64,000 bases of DNA from Blastomussa wellsi (GCA_947652115.1 OX393564.1:14948776-15012775), one strand, 5' to 3'; positions 21,740-34,562 are shown, counted from the stretch's first letter. A program made the numbers and translations. Notes: generated by a model not told the origin, from the letters alone.

Positions 21740-24155
21740 GTGGCGAGAAGTCAAAGAAACATAAAGTATACTTCGAAGATTCTGCGACAGGACGGAATAA
21801 AATTCGATTTGATGGATGTCCTTTCATAATTGTTGGAAGGAAAGTGTGTGACAGCCAGCATGGGGTAGACCGTCACGCTAAGGAAAAGCAAAGAAATAAG
21901 CAGAATAAAGTAAGTTAGAGAGCTGACTGGAGATGTGCACTGCATGTTGACTTTAAAAGACAAAAAAAACGCAAAATGCTTAAAAATCAACTTATCTTGC
22001 AGATTGATGGAGACCACTGTATCGGTCCAAAACAGAAATTGTTTAAGCAGACAACGAAGAAGGTTAACTGCCCTGCGACGGTTGTTATAAGAGAGACTTT
22101 GCGATTCCCTAATTACAAGGTACTTAGTCTTGGCAAGGAATTAGAAGCACAATAAGTTTACGTTCCGTGCAATATTTTAAAGTGATCGAGCATTTCTGTG
22201 TCAGTTTCAAAAATAATATTACTCTGCCATTTTAGGGCCTTCCATACGCCCACAAATTACGTCTCCTAGCTTTACTTGAAAAATAATCACTAGATTCTTC
22301 AACCTTATTTTATTTTAACAGATCTCAGAAAATACTGAGAGGAGAAGAAAAAGAGCTTCTGAAAAACTGAGGGCTGATCTTGCAGCTGGGAAAGCACAGG
22401 GTGAAAGACGGGTCTATATCGAATTCCCAAAGGAGTCCGACCACACCAATCATTTCTTGGGGCAGGTATGATAGATCAGAGCCCCAGAAACAACATCGCT
22501 CTTGAAAACAAAAATTTATAGGCTCGCCGCGTTTCTTTTCGTACTCACAGATTGCTGGGATATCTCAAAGAATTGACCCAAGAATCGTGGAAAAAATTCA
22601 CGAGTTAACTGGGGATGGTGTCCGAGATGTCAATGAGATGAGGCGCCACATCAACGTTTATGTCCAGAATAACCTTTTTCCAGGCAGTGCACCTCCCCCC
22701 AAGTCCAATAAGCGCTTCTTCCCAAGCAAGGTCACCATAAAAAACCATATGTACATATCGGTCATCAAACAGCGATTGGCAAAGGTGGACCAGGCGAACC
22801 TCATTGAAAAAATCAAGATTTGGCGTGAAAAAAATGAGGGAAACTTATTTGAGTTTCGCCCCTACATCGATCCAGCCGATTCAAATGTCACCGTGGAAAA
22901 CCCCGAGGACAATGGCAGTGAACCTGACGAGGACGTGGAGGAAGTGAAAGTGGACGATGGCACTTCCAACGGCTTATTGTTCATCCACCAGACCAGTTGG
23001 CAACGACGCCTTCTTAACAGATATGGCAATGAGCTGTCCCTGTTAGATGCCACTTACAGGACGACAAAGTATTCTTTGCCTCTCTACTTCCTTGTTGTGA
23101 AAACAAACATGGAATACAAAGTCGTGGCTTCTTTTGTTACCCAGTCGGAGACCACTGATGCTATTAAAGAGGCATTGTCTGTAGTTGCGAGGTGGAATCC
23201 TGACTGGGCACCAAAACACTTTATGGTGGATTATGCAGAAGAGGAAATTTCAGCAGTTGAAGATCTTTTCCCAGGTACCTTTGACATTAGTAAATATGTT
23301 TCTGTTTGAATTTTCAATGGAGCAAAAAGGAAATGGTCGGCCATCACCGTTTAAATGCTGACAGTGAAACTTTGTTTTATAATTAGATTGCCAAGTCTAC
23401 ATATGTGACTTCCACAGAGAGCAAGCGTGGGAGCGTTGGTTGTCCAAAACCAGCAATGGAATGAGCCATTTAAAAGCAAAGGCCTTAGCTGCCATGAGAA
23501 GGTAAGTAAACATCAATACGAGTTTAAAATTAGGTTCAGCTGCAGACCGTCTGTTTTTGTATTGTTGGGGAAAACAAAATGGGAAACTCAAATATGTTGT
23601 TTTGATCACTTATCTAGGATCGCTCGTGCCAGGACCGAGGAGGAGTTCGAGAGGAAGGTGGACCTTCTGAAAGATGACGAGGAGCTTTGGGGAAACTCGC
23701 TATTCAGAAAATGGTTTGAAAAAACGTGGCTGAAACAACACAAGGCAAGTCCATCTTTCTTTGGTGATTTCCATTACATGGACACTATCAGAATAAACCA
23801 TGTTTTTATAAAACATGCCATTCTTAGTAATGAACATTTATTTTGCACAAATTCCAGGTGGCGCATGACAGCTGAAATACGAAAAAACAAATTAAATATA
23901 ACATGTTACTCGTTTCAAAGGAGTTCAATAGTATTACTGTATCGAAAAGTATTAAATTTTGTTCTTTCTGTTTTCCAGCTTTTGGGTTTGGGCATACCGT
24001 AAAGACCGAATTCTCGTCCATGTAAACACAAACAATGGCACGGAGCGCCAAAACTTGGCTTTCAAGTACGAGTATTTGGCAGGAAGACGCAGCTCCTCAC
24101 TTAGTACCATGGTTACCATTCTGGTAGAAGAGTTTCTCCCAGAAGGCTACGACAA
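21740..24155 (+). CDS. MULE transposase gene, CARF-like domain and DDE core exons
   Basis: Exons 21740-21909, 22003-22119, 22322-22465, 22551-23274, 23387-23501, 23618-23744 and about 23979-24155. The first two exons encode FIIVGRKVCDSQHGVDR and TKKVNCPATVVIRE, like the CARF (calcium-responsive transcription factor) DNA-binding domain. The 724-nt exon and the next carry the MULE core: LLDATYRTTKYSLPLYFLV (first Asp), HFMVDYAEEEISAVEDLFP (second Asp), CQVYICDFHREQAWERW. The exon at 23618 is followed by AAG|GCAAGT, a GC-AG donor. Its link to the 23979 exon (FWVWAYRKD) is two bases out of phase, so a small exon or an indel is missing there. The first visible exon starts mid-codon; the true start lies upstream, perhaps beyond the Harbinger insertion. 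Confidence 0.8.
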
Positions 24156-24219
24156 GTAATAATATTGCATTTCCTCCTATCCATACACTTTTAATTGTGG
24201 TAATTTATATTTTATAAAC

Positions 24220-25120
24220 TGCACCAGTCAATGTAAACCCCCCCCCACCCCGGGGATTAGGTATTTACTGTTTCTAATGGGACCTAATGCCCTGCAGGGA
24301 CATTTCAGACTGTCAAATCAGAGGCTAATTCCCTCCCCCACCCCTTTGCTGGATCATATTCAAAATATAGTAGCAAAACATTCTAAATTTAAAAGGCACG
24401 CAATGCATGCAGGGGCGATGATTTTCAAGTGTAAAGATATTTTCGTTTCATTTTCAGATCATGCGGTGGTAATACTTTTCTCATTATCAAAGGTAGCACA
24501 TTCAAATTTCAGTTTCAACAAATTCTCAGGTTTAACTACACATTAAGTGAAAAAAAAATAGAAATGTTTTTCGCTCTCAAAAAAGACGTATGATTGCGTT
24601 ATCCTATAGCGTGACAGTCGCCATGTGAGATACGATGCGCGAGAAATTTAATAGTCGAACCTCCATGGTCAATTGCCTAACAAAACCATGAAAATTGTGT
24701 TTATTTCAAAACGTCTATTGAGAGCTTCCAGCAAGCAAGCATAGTTGAGAGATTAACACTCGCAAAAACATCTTTAACATTGAAGTTCTATAATTTCCAG
24801 CGATGAATATAAGGATCTGACTCTTTGAAAAAGCAATAACTCAAACCAGAAATATGAACTGCAATAAATTTCATACTAGTTAGGCCTGGGGATGAGTTTG
24901 TTGATGGGAGTAATATAATCCTCACATGAATCTCCCATTGGGATGCCAACATAGGGCTATGAATAGTATGTAATACCAGGAACCCATGGGCTACTGGTAA
25001 TACTAATCATCACCTAAGAAGCTTATGCCCTGTATGCCCAGGCACAGTATATGTATCTAATGCCCACCAATTGCCACATAGTCCCGGGGTTGGGGGTGGG
25101 GGTTTATATTGACTGGTGCA
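24220..25120. mobile_element. Non-autonomous element in MULE intron, 0.9 kb
   Basis: Inverted ends TGCACCAGTCAAT-TAAACCCCC at 24220 and its complement ending GACTGGTGCA at 25120, each next to C- or G-rich runs. No target duplication could be confirmed. No significant ORF. Confidence 0.65.
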
Positions 25121-25391
25121 TAATTATTTAAATTTTTCTGGGTAATTCCGGCGATTATTTTTGGCCATCTGAGGTCTATCAAAGGCTGTCATCAAACACT
25201 TGTTTACTCACCCACTCCCACCCCCACCCCCACCCCCCCCCCAAAAAAAAAAACTTGCAAGCACTCCTTGAATGAATTAACTTTAATTGATTTTTAAATG
25301 CTGGTTTTTCCTCTTCAAAAAAGGGTAAGCGTATTTCTGATAACTCGAGTCGAGAATAAAATTTTGATATCCATACTTTTACTCTTGACAG

Positions 25392-27291
25392 ATGTCTTGA
25401 AAACAATGTGCGCATTAGCAGTCAGTTCAAGCCATATAACAACTTGTTGCCCTGTTATCTGCATGACCGTCCCCCTTCTCTGATCGATCATTGCATAGAC
25501 AGGATGAAGTTGGCAGCCGAGATAGAGAAGGAATGCATTCAAATGACAGATGAAGAACAAGGCTCATTTAAAGTTAAAAGCCTGGATCCAGACCACTAGG
25601 GTCGCTGGTATGACTTGTCTTTTGGCGACGATGAAACACTGCCACACTGTGAGTGTACCGATTGGGAGAAGCATCGCCTTCCTTGCAAGCACTTCCTAGC
25701 AGTGTTTAGTAATTTCAAAGGCTGGGGATTTGACAAATTCCCGGCACATTACCGTGAATCTCCTTTTCTCACCTTGGACAAAGAGTTCGTATTTTTCAAC
25801 AAAGTGCCCATCAACGCTGTGGAGACAGAAGTGCCAGAACAAGAAGATGTCGTAACAGCCACACATGTAACCTTCAATGAAAAGCTGTCAGCACTTCCCG
25901 AACGGCAGAAAGCAAGTAGAACGTGGAACACAAAGTGCAAAGAGGCCATCAAGCAAGTAACATCACTAACACATATCGTTGATGACACCGAAAGCTTGAA
26001 AGAAGTGTACACCCTTCTTCACGAGTGTATCAATATACTAACCAATTCTGCTCAAAAGGAAGAAGGCATTGTTCTAGAAAAGCCACAAACTACTTCAAAG
26101 TCCAGAAATCAACCTTGCTTCAAAGAAATCCCAAAAGCCAAAAGCAGACAACCTTTCTCTGGTCGCCATGGTGAAAGGGCAGAAATAATGAAAAGGACAT
26201 ATAAAGTTAATCTTGATGTTACAGCAGAGCAACACATTTCCAAGCGTGCCAAAAAAAGTGATTGTAATATTGAGTGCGAAATAGTGTCAATGGACTTGAA
26301 TGGTCCAGACAATAATGTGGCTGAATGTCGTGAAGCTAATTGTGATGTCATAGTTCTTGAAAACACATCTACCCGTGATTCCAATCCAGCAAATGAATCT
26401 AATGATAAAGAGGTTCCACACAGTGCATCTACAATCCCTGATAATCCTGGGCTTAAAGTTGAAGACCCACATGATCACCCTTTCAACACAGTGAAAAATG
26501 CTGAAGTCATTGTTGTCAACGAAACATCACCTGATCCAGATGTCTGGGTTGAAATACCACACAGTAATGGTAAACTGACTCTTTACCCAGGAAACAAAGA
26601 TAACATATTAAGTCCAGATGGCTGGCTTATAGACAAAGAAATAACCGCCTCACAAATTCTACTAAAAAAACAATTTTCTTACGTTGATGGTCTTGAAGAC
26701 ACCACAATCATTGGCCCTCTTGTGTCACCTGCCATCTCGGAATTTGTCCAAGTTGTGAACACAGGCAAACACTGGATTTGCCTTAGTACCGTCGGATGTT
26801 CCCCTGGTAATGTCAATGTGTTCGACAGTCTTGGCACTGGGGCCAGGGCAGTAGCAACAGACCACACATGCCGAATGTTGGTAGCTGCAGAAAATTCCGT
26901 AACAATGGTAAACCAAAAAGTGCAGATCCAGACCAACAGCGATGACTGTGGCTTGTTTGCCTTAGCATTTGCCACAGACATTTGCTTTGGTACAAATCCA
27001 GTTGGACGCAGTTATGAGGCTCATTCCCTCAGAAGGCACTTGGTCAACTGCATCGAAAGCCAGCATATGTCACCATTTCCCCATACAGAGAGAAGGGTTC
27101 CCTTTCACAAGACAGCCAAGACATTAACAGTTCCAATATACTGTGTGTGTCGATTGCCAAATGATAACAAGCCATATGTCCAGTGTGATCATTGTTCTGA
27201 ATGGTACCATCTTGACTGTGTTCATGTTCCTGAGAAAGCAGTTGAACATAAAGAGTCATGGTTTTGTGTCAAGTGTGAGGCATCAGAATAA
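25392..27291 (+). CDS. MULE gene last exon: SWIM, Ulp1/C48 protease and PHD finger
   Basis: The exon begins after TTGACAG and continues the previous one in frame (GACAA + A). SWIM finger: PHCECTDWEKHRLPCKHFLAVF (CxC...CxH, about 25647-25712). After a long polar linker comes a cysteine protease of the Ulp1/SENP C48 family: GKHWICLSTV (catalytic His), VFDSLGT (Asp), QIQTNSDDCGLFALAF (Gln and Cys, about 26920-26970). The C-terminus is a C4HC3 PHD finger (YCVCRLP, QCDHCSEWYHLDC, WFCVKCE; 27139-27285), a fold that often reads histone H3 tails. A TAG at 25597-25599 interrupts the frame just before the SWIM region; everything else is open. The protease and PHD therefore need readthrough, an internal start, or the TAG is an error or a recent mutation. 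Confidence 0.88.
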
Positions 27292-28521
27292 GGGAATAAT
27301 AGTAGATACATTGAAAACCCACCTGTAAAAACCTAGTGGTTTAATAAGAATATGCCTGGCAGAACTTTGACAAGACAGACCAAAAGAGTTGGGAAGGTTG
27401 TACAAAAATATATCCGATTACTATGCGTTTAGAACTCAACATAGTAAACACCATTCCTGTACTGTTTTAGGACCCCCCCCCCCAAAAAAAAATATATTAC
27501 TTCGCATTGTACTTAAAAATTATTTCTCTGTAAAACAATGTCTCGAAGCGTAGAGTTGTCCTGTCGCCGCGTTCACCTAACACTCATTCGGGATATAACT
27601 AAGTTCCATCCGGGAATGTGAAGTGCATCTTACGCTGCCGTTGGCGATCACTCTCTTGCACGCTGGAACTAAAGACCTCTTTTGGGGCTTCACTGAAGCA
27701 CATGAAACATTTAATCATGCGTTTTTCAGGTTTTGGGTTCTAACGTTTTGTACGTTATTACAATTTTGAAATTAAAAACAGTCAACAGGGCAGAAATTAT
27801 TATTTTGGTATGCACTGTTGACAACATGAGTTACAGTCAGTATTAAAAAGCGGCAAGGCACAACAGTTCAACATTGAATAGGGGAGGGGAAGGGAACCAC
27901 AAAAAAAAAACAACCTTCCCAACACTTTTGTCTGGGGTTGTAGTCTGGCCAAGCATTAGGTCAAGCAGGTTCTTACATGTGGGTTACAATTACAATCAAC
28001 ATTTGAACCAAGGAGTTTGACTTTGAAATTGTTGAGATAGAGATAACACCATACACACATTCTACAATCACATTTTAGTGCCAAACCAAAGTTTTTCTTG
28101 GAAATAAATAACCTGATTAAGACCTACATTGTCTAAATTGGAAATTACTACCTCAAAATAAAATTAAAAAAAAAACTTTTTGGCAAAAAGTGTAGGTTCT
28201 TACACCCGGGTTATTACTGCAGAGTGTGTTTCACTTCAGTTGCAGTTGAAAACAACCCAAATTCCACAAGTTCCATGGTATCATAAACCAGAATAGTGTG
28301 ATGGAATCAGGATACTGTTGAAAACTTTAACATATCATGCCTATCAATTAATTTTTTTTTTTTAGCTTACATAATTTTTTCGACTTTGTCAGGTACGGAT
28401 GTGCCTATCTGTGGCAATGCCCCTGCGCATGTAAATTTAAGAAGAAAACACTATTATTATACCTCTAACTGTAGGCCAGTGCAATTATCAGTTTAGACTA
28501 ATTAGATCATGACAGTTTATA
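27292..28521. other. Intergenic, no feature seen
   Basis: AT-rich sequence with homopolymer runs of C and A (27473-27491, 27901-27910). I see no gene, inverted ends or tandem repeat. Confidence 0.5.
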
Positions 28522-29097
28522 CAGGACGTAACATGTCGATCAAAGTCGAGCATCAAAAACGTAGTTGATAGTACTCAATATTTGTCGATAATTGCCAATC
28601 GACAAGTTTAATTTGCCGATAAAAGTCGATAATCACAAGATTTTCAACTGATTATTGATTTGTAGACACATTCGACGCAGCATGTGTAACAATCGAAGCG
28701 TCACGACTGAATGTTATGTCAAAGAAAAATACGAAGCATTGCACCATGGCCATCTCGACGTAAAATGTTTGCGTGGGTCAGCAAAAGATTCAAGGGAACA
28801 ATATGCGTGTTTAATTCTACCTTTTATTTCTACCGTTGAATATTTTCATAAGTACAAACTGGTAGTTCACAAATAAGTGTGTGCTCCTATGGTCTTATAT
28901 TTCCCGCCACAAATCGTTTTTGTGTTTCGGATACTTGTCAATTGAAATCGATCAAAGTCGAACAAAGTCGATAATCACAAGAAATTCTGTGATCGACTTT
29001 TATCGATTCCCGATATTTGTCAATTGATTAGTATCGAATTTGATCGGCAACAGTCAACTTTTATCGACTATCTAAATTATCAACATGTGACGTCCTG
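28522..29097. mobile_element. Non-autonomous DNA element with 6-bp target duplication
   Basis: Ends CAGGACGTAACATGT and ACATGTGACGTCCTG are inverted copies with one mismatch. The hexamer TTTATA flanks both sides (28516-28521 and 29098-29103). The interior has many copies of GTCGATAA/TTATCGAC in both orientations, including GTCGATAATCACAAG twice (about 28629 and 28967), probably subterminal protein sites. CAGG termini suggest a hAT-like relative, although hAT duplications are usually 8 bp. An internal 73-codon ORF resembles nothing. Confidence 0.8.
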
Positions 29098-29486
29098 TTT
29101 ATAAGAAATGGTCAAATGGGAAACATTTTTTGAAGACTTTTTCAGGCAGTATAAATTTGGTGGGATGTGTTGTTTTCCAATGAGCATTGCAAAATAGAAT
29201 TACACGAATACAAGCACTCTCCCTCAGGTTATGGTAATCCCTAAAAAGATATGTTTTTTTTAAGTCCTTCATTTATGTTAAAAATATTAACCTAATTTAA
29301 GTGTTACATAATTAGAAAATAAAATAAGCTTAATTGTAACCTTATTTTTATAAAACAGGCTCGCAAAATTCAGTTATTTACAGTAAACTGATTCATTAAG
29401 ATTACCGGGGAAAAAAGAATGATGCGTGTTGATTTTTCTAAATTAAATAAATGTTCTATATCGGGACGTCATGTCTCAAAGGGACC

Positions 29487-29815
29487 AAGGGATGACTTAA
29501 AAGGACCCCACACAACGGCGACAGATCCATGTTTAACCATGTTTACGTGGCAGAACGTCTACTAACGAAAAAATATCAAAATATGCATGCATGTATAGAA
29601 GGCTCAAAACTTACCTTGATGGATAACACCTCTAAAGAAGAACAAAAATGTGAAAAAAAGCTAAGACGATCACTTATGACCTGACAAAGCGATCGCTTTG
29701 AGCCACCATATTGAAACTCCCGAAGGACTATCCTCCGGTCCCGAACAATCTTCGGAAACGTCGGCTGATGTCAGTGTTTTGAATATTTAATGAGGTCCTT
29801 TCCAGTCATCCCTTT
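29487..29815. mobile_element. MITE-like element, about 330 bp
   Basis: AAGGGATGACTTAAAAGGACC on the left pairs with GGTCCTTTCCAGTCATCCCTT on the right. No coding potential and no clear target duplication. Confidence 0.6.
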
Positions 29816-29879
29816 TAACCGCGACCGACTTACAGCGACATGTTTAACTCATGTACAATCGGCAATGTAAACATCACTT

Positions 29880-30195
29880 TCAACCACTAACTTCCACTAC
29901 TGGAAGTTACGATGTGAAAAGCATGTGAATATCACAGGAAAATCATGTGAAATTATTTTACCATGTGAAAAATTATGTGAAAGGTATTTCACTTTTTTCA
30001 CATACCCGTGAATTTTGGGTTACCTTGTGAAAAAACATGTGAAGTAGCTTGATTCAATTTTGGTCGGAGAGGGATCATGTGAAATACCATGTGATATTTC
30101 ACTCTGCAGTTTTTTATGAAAATCATATGTGAAAAACTATGTGAAATATGCCAATATTTTTTGAAGAGTATAAATGTGTGTGAAACACCCAGTGA
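29880..30195. repeat. Cluster of ATGTGAAA motifs
   Basis: The words ATGTGAAA, ATGTGAA or TTTCACAT occur about fifteen times in 300 bp, irregularly spaced and in both orientations, often as pairs about 11-13 bp apart. The density is far above chance for this composition. Confidence 0.7.
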
Positions 30196-30471
30196 AACCA
30201 AATATTATTTTGGTAATTATGTATAATTAATTTTGAATGTATTTAACACTACTCACTTACTACTAGTACATATACATTCAGTTCCTTGACCAAGTGTGCA
30301 ATAATGCAAACAAGAATGTAGATGTAATAATATTTATTATTTAAGTGCAAACATGACACTATTACACTCACATGACTGCGTGCTTCTTCACTGTACATGG
30401 AGAAAGCACTTTTAAAATCTCCAAGTATTTGAAAAGATGACTGTCACATATATATAATAAACAATTAATTT

Positions 30472-30567
30472 ATTCAGAGAAAAGTTGTGTAATACGTTTG
30501 GGCATTTTTACTCATCAGTTGTTATTTATTCTCATCTAAAGGATTGACAACTTTTCGCTGAATAATG
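30472..30567. repeat. Inverted repeat downstream of CACTA gene
   Basis: TTATTCAGAGAAAAGTTGT and ACAACTTTTCGCTGAATAA are inverted copies with one mismatch, about 55 bp apart. They could form a hairpin in the 3' flank of the minus-strand gene. Confidence 0.65.
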
Positions 30568-30843
30568 TTTAACTCCTTTATTTTTTACATTTATAGAAAA
30601 TCAAGACAAATACGTTATTTCAACAGCAAAATATGTATTAGATTGATTAAAGGTTAATTTTTCTTACAGGAATATAATATAGAACACACCAATTGCAAGT
30701 CCTCTTTTTTTGCTAACAGTTGACCTAGATCAGAGTTGGATGAGTGAACTTGTGGTCACCTACTGTAGCCATTCACCAAAGGTGACTGCACCGCGATAGT
30801 TATTATATCCGTTACAGTCATCTGCACACTTTAAATTTGCATT

Positions 30844-33308
30844 TCAACAGTTCAGGATCCAAAATTTGGTTGGATCCTCTTCATCTGGAGCAGTGATTTT
30901 TGGTACTGACAAAGAGTTAAACAAAACTACTTTTTTAGTAACTTGTCCATATAAAGTATACCAAAGTCCATTGCTTTCTTGCATCTTGTAGCTACATGTA
31001 TATGCATTGATAACAGCAAACTTGGCAACCATGTTATTCTTGTATCTGCAACTCAAGAATGATTCTATTTGTCCAAAATATACATTGTTTGACTCATTAA
31101 CAGCCACAATGCAGGAAGACGTTCGACCTGAAGCAGCTGCATCCCACACATCTGTTTTCCCTGAGACAGAGTCCATTCTAAGCTCTTTGAAAGACCTTGT
31201 GACTGCTTCTATCTCAGAGTCACCAAGCTCCCTTTCACTGTACTCCTGTAGGACTCGCCTTTCTTCATTGGCAAGATCAATAGGTTTACTGACCTTATCT
31301 TGTCCACTAAGATCCATTGTGTCATTAGCACCGCACATTCCAGGACTGGGTTTTGAACGTATCTTACCATTCATTTTCATGAATTGGCACCAATCAAATA
31401 ACTGCAGATCAAACAAGCAGCTATATCAAAATGTGAAATAGTGTTTCATTCCTGAATTGCAGTGAACGGATTTACTTGGAAACCCAAAAGTGTAATTTTG
31501 TAATTTATATGTTAAGTGATCATGAGCCCAACCAAAGCCAAAACAGTATTGTTTTGCATTTTTTTTTTTATATTTAGCAATCTCATTTTCCATCACAAAA
31601 CCGCTTGCTATGGCCTTATCTGGCCTTACGAAGTTAGTCCTACAGTTGTTATTGACTCAGAATAACCTTCCAATCTTTGGGAGCTACGAACAACTCTGCG
31701 TGCCTAAACATTGATGTGGAAACTAAAACAAGCGACATAAAAAAATCAAACAACATCATAAACACACATAGGGATTTGGGACTTGATAAGGAACTGTACA
31801 TAAATTACTAGTAAAATGACATGTCTTTAGCAAACATCAGATTACTAACTTAGAAACCCCATCAGGGTAAAATGTCCAGGGTGTAATTTGTTGGGAATGG
31901 ATGCTTTAAACTTCAAGCTAGCTTGATGTCAACTTTTTTGTTTTAAAAAAATGTTTCACTAGCAATGATATCTGCTTACTTTATAAGTTTCCATAACAGT
32001 TGTCTCTGGATGGCTCCTATTAGTCACACGTCTACAGACCCAACTATTAAATCTTTCATATACATACATCCACATGCTATGCACTGGTCCATGTAGTTTG
32101 ATCCCTTCTACCACATGATGGACCATATGCATGCTAATATTCTGGAAAACAACAACAAAAATGGTTGACACTACAGATCAGTCAATAATAAATGTATATG
32201 CTTTTCCCAGCAGATCACAGCAACCATTATCAGTTTGCAAAGGATAAATATTTTAAGTAGCCTCTTCACCACTGCAGTGCCTCAAGTAACAAGTGACACT
32301 CAGAAAATAGGAAAAACAGTGGCCAAAAAATATAGGGGGTGGGGGATAGGAAATATTGCCCCAAAATAGGAAAAAAATAGCAAGCATTTGCAGGTTTTCC
32401 CAAAAATAAATACCCGATCATTATCGGCTGAAAGCGATGGACACATTAAGCACCTAGAGCTATTTTTGACGCCTTTTTGGAGTTTCATTCGCCATAACAC
32501 CAAGGAAAATTCAGTACTGAGCTACGATGTCTGGCACACTGATAAACTGCTAGTATAAACTGGAAACCGCCAGCCTTTTTTTGCACGGAAACTTATATTA
32601 TAGTTTCATTTTGCTGACACATGATAATGATTCGCTGTGGAGGTCTTAAAAACGCCTCCCTAAGACAGGTGGCAGACACAGGGGAGGAGGCGGGTCAACG
32701 GGAAAGCGTGTTGTCTCAAGCGTGTAAAGCGAAGACTGACCACGCTTGAATGCAAACCTCGTGTTAGATACCCTGTTATAGGGGGTATTCATTATTTCCA
32801 ATTGCTACCCCCTTCAAGTGTGCCTCCACGTGCCTTTCATGTGAGAGTAATGTATAAACTCTATATCTGTCACAATTATGTCTGTGAACTTTGACCGGTA
32901 ACCGGAAAAGCCATCGGAGAAGTCATAAAATTTTTATTGGCAAGCCAATAATTCCTTTACAAAATTTGCATGGACATTTAGTGTCCATGCAAATAATTTT
33001 AAGACCACAAACTGTATATTAACCTATTAAGGGATTCTGGGAAGGATTTTACTATTTTTATGTATTAGTTAAATAATTATAAATAATAATAATGTTCCCA
33101 TTATACAAACCTGAACACTTATGGGGAAGTCTCTCTCTACAAGTGCCAGGGTAACATTGACTTCTTCCTCTAGTATTGAAAGTTTGCTGAGATCTTGTAC
33201 ATCAGCACACAACTTGGACATTATATCAAGAAATTTAAATAGAGTCCTTCTTTGATTTTCTCCAAGGAGTCCTCTGAGGCAGAATTTCAGAACGCCATCT
33301 GTCGCAAG
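30844..33308 (-). CDS. CACTA/EnSpm transposase, C-terminal exons
   Basis: Three minus-strand exons, 33308-33111, 32141-31980 and 31401-30844, join in phase 0. The first encodes a helical segment (GLLGENQRRTLFKFLDIMS). The second carries MVHHVVEGIKLHGPVHSMWMYVYERF, the DUF4218-type signature of Tnp2/CACTA transposases. The third is a 185-residue tail (NNMVAKFAVINAYTCSY, GLWYTLYGQVTKKVVLF) ending at 30844. The first exon continues in phase 0 from the exon at 49450, about 16 kb away, which ends in KSHDWKQ. The agreement of phase and family order shows that these belong to one gene split by nested insertions. Confidence 0.85.
32964..32994. repeat. Perfect 13-bp hairpin
   Basis: ATTTGCATGGACA, loop TTTAG, then TGTCCATGCAAAT. 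It lies in a CACTA intron. Each arm contains ATTTGCAT, an octamer (POU-type) motif. Confidence 0.8.
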
Positions 33309-34441
33309 CTAAAAATTAAGAACAAAAGCAAAAAAAATCCCTTTAAGTGATTTCCTTAAGTGCTTATATAATTACTGCACATATATAATTGCATGAGGAC
33401 ATGTAATTAGCGTATGCACAATTGTATGAAGAACATATTGAATTGGCAGCCATGTGCCCAATATACATTGTAGCCACAAATACAGCCGCCTCTCGTACCT
33501 CACGGCTGCTAGGAGCATTCGCGCGAGAAGTGTCTGTGGCTTACATACCCTGGAAAATTCCATAGTGAAGATGTAAATCTGTTCCAAATTTGGACAGGAG
33601 TGCTGATTGGTAAACTTGATAATTTGACATAATTATGCTTCAAATTATGCAGTGTTTTAAAACTCAGAATCACAACCAATATGACTGCCAGCAGCGAAAT
33701 AATTATTGTCCCACACTTTGTTAAAATTTAATACAATATATTATAATGTCTTAAAGTATGATAAAATGGTTTCTCTAAGTTTTATTTGATCAGTGTATTT
33801 AAATTACCTGCCCAGGCAAAAATTGAGGGTTTTTAATTTCTCCAAATTTTTTCTTAACGTGTTCCTTGGACCTCTTATTTTATAAAAATATCGGCTTTGG
33901 TTCTGAAAACGCACGAGGAGACGAGAACAATGAAGCTGAAATTCATGCTTTTACCGGAAGTCAATGGCTTTTCCGTGCCAGGAACTGGGTCGGTTGTTAG
34001 GGTCTTCGGCCCTTGATCTGTTTTTCTAGGTGATATTTCCATCTGGGAAGGTGTTTTCAGAGGCTGTTGTGATTGTTTGAACTCTGCTTACTTCGTGGGA
34101 GCCATATTTGACTTGAAACTTGGTTCCAGTGCTCAAAATTCAACATTCGAGAACCTGGAAGTCTGGGACGAGTGCCGCACCTAGCAACGCATAAACAAAC
34201 ACAAGTCTGCAGGCATTTTAAACAGCGGAAATCCATCCAAAATGGCGACATTGAAGGCAAGCGACTTCAGACTCTTTCATAACATGGATTTTGCGGTTTT
34301 TTCGATGAGTCTTCATCAAACTGGAGCTAAATTTGGGATTTTTGCTGAGCGAGGATTCAAAAAATCGCGTTTTTCTCCGGAATGATAAAACATTTACCCG
34401 TGAAACTTGGCACACTGTTTCGAAATGAAATATTGAACAAA

Positions 34442-34562
34442 TCTGTGGTAGGGTCCGATGGAGGAGCTACACGTTTCAATTTTGTGAGCTTACAAAGTTT
34501 GATTTCTGTCATATTGTAATTTCTTGAGACTTTTTTACATTTAAATGAAACCCTACCACAGA
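34442..34562. mobile_element. Short MITE, about 120 bp
   Basis: TCTGTGGTAGGGT and ACCCTACCACAGA form perfect 13-bp inverted ends. The remainder of 33309-35878 shows no gene. Confidence 0.65.

Noticed and set aside
28655..28876. 73-codon ORF as a gene
   Set aside because: It lies inside the 576-bp non-autonomous element, has no splice partner and resembles no protein.
30240..30275. CACTACTCACTTACTACTAG as the CACTA terminal repeat
   Set aside because: No inverted partner was found beyond the N-terminal exons, so the element edge is not supported.
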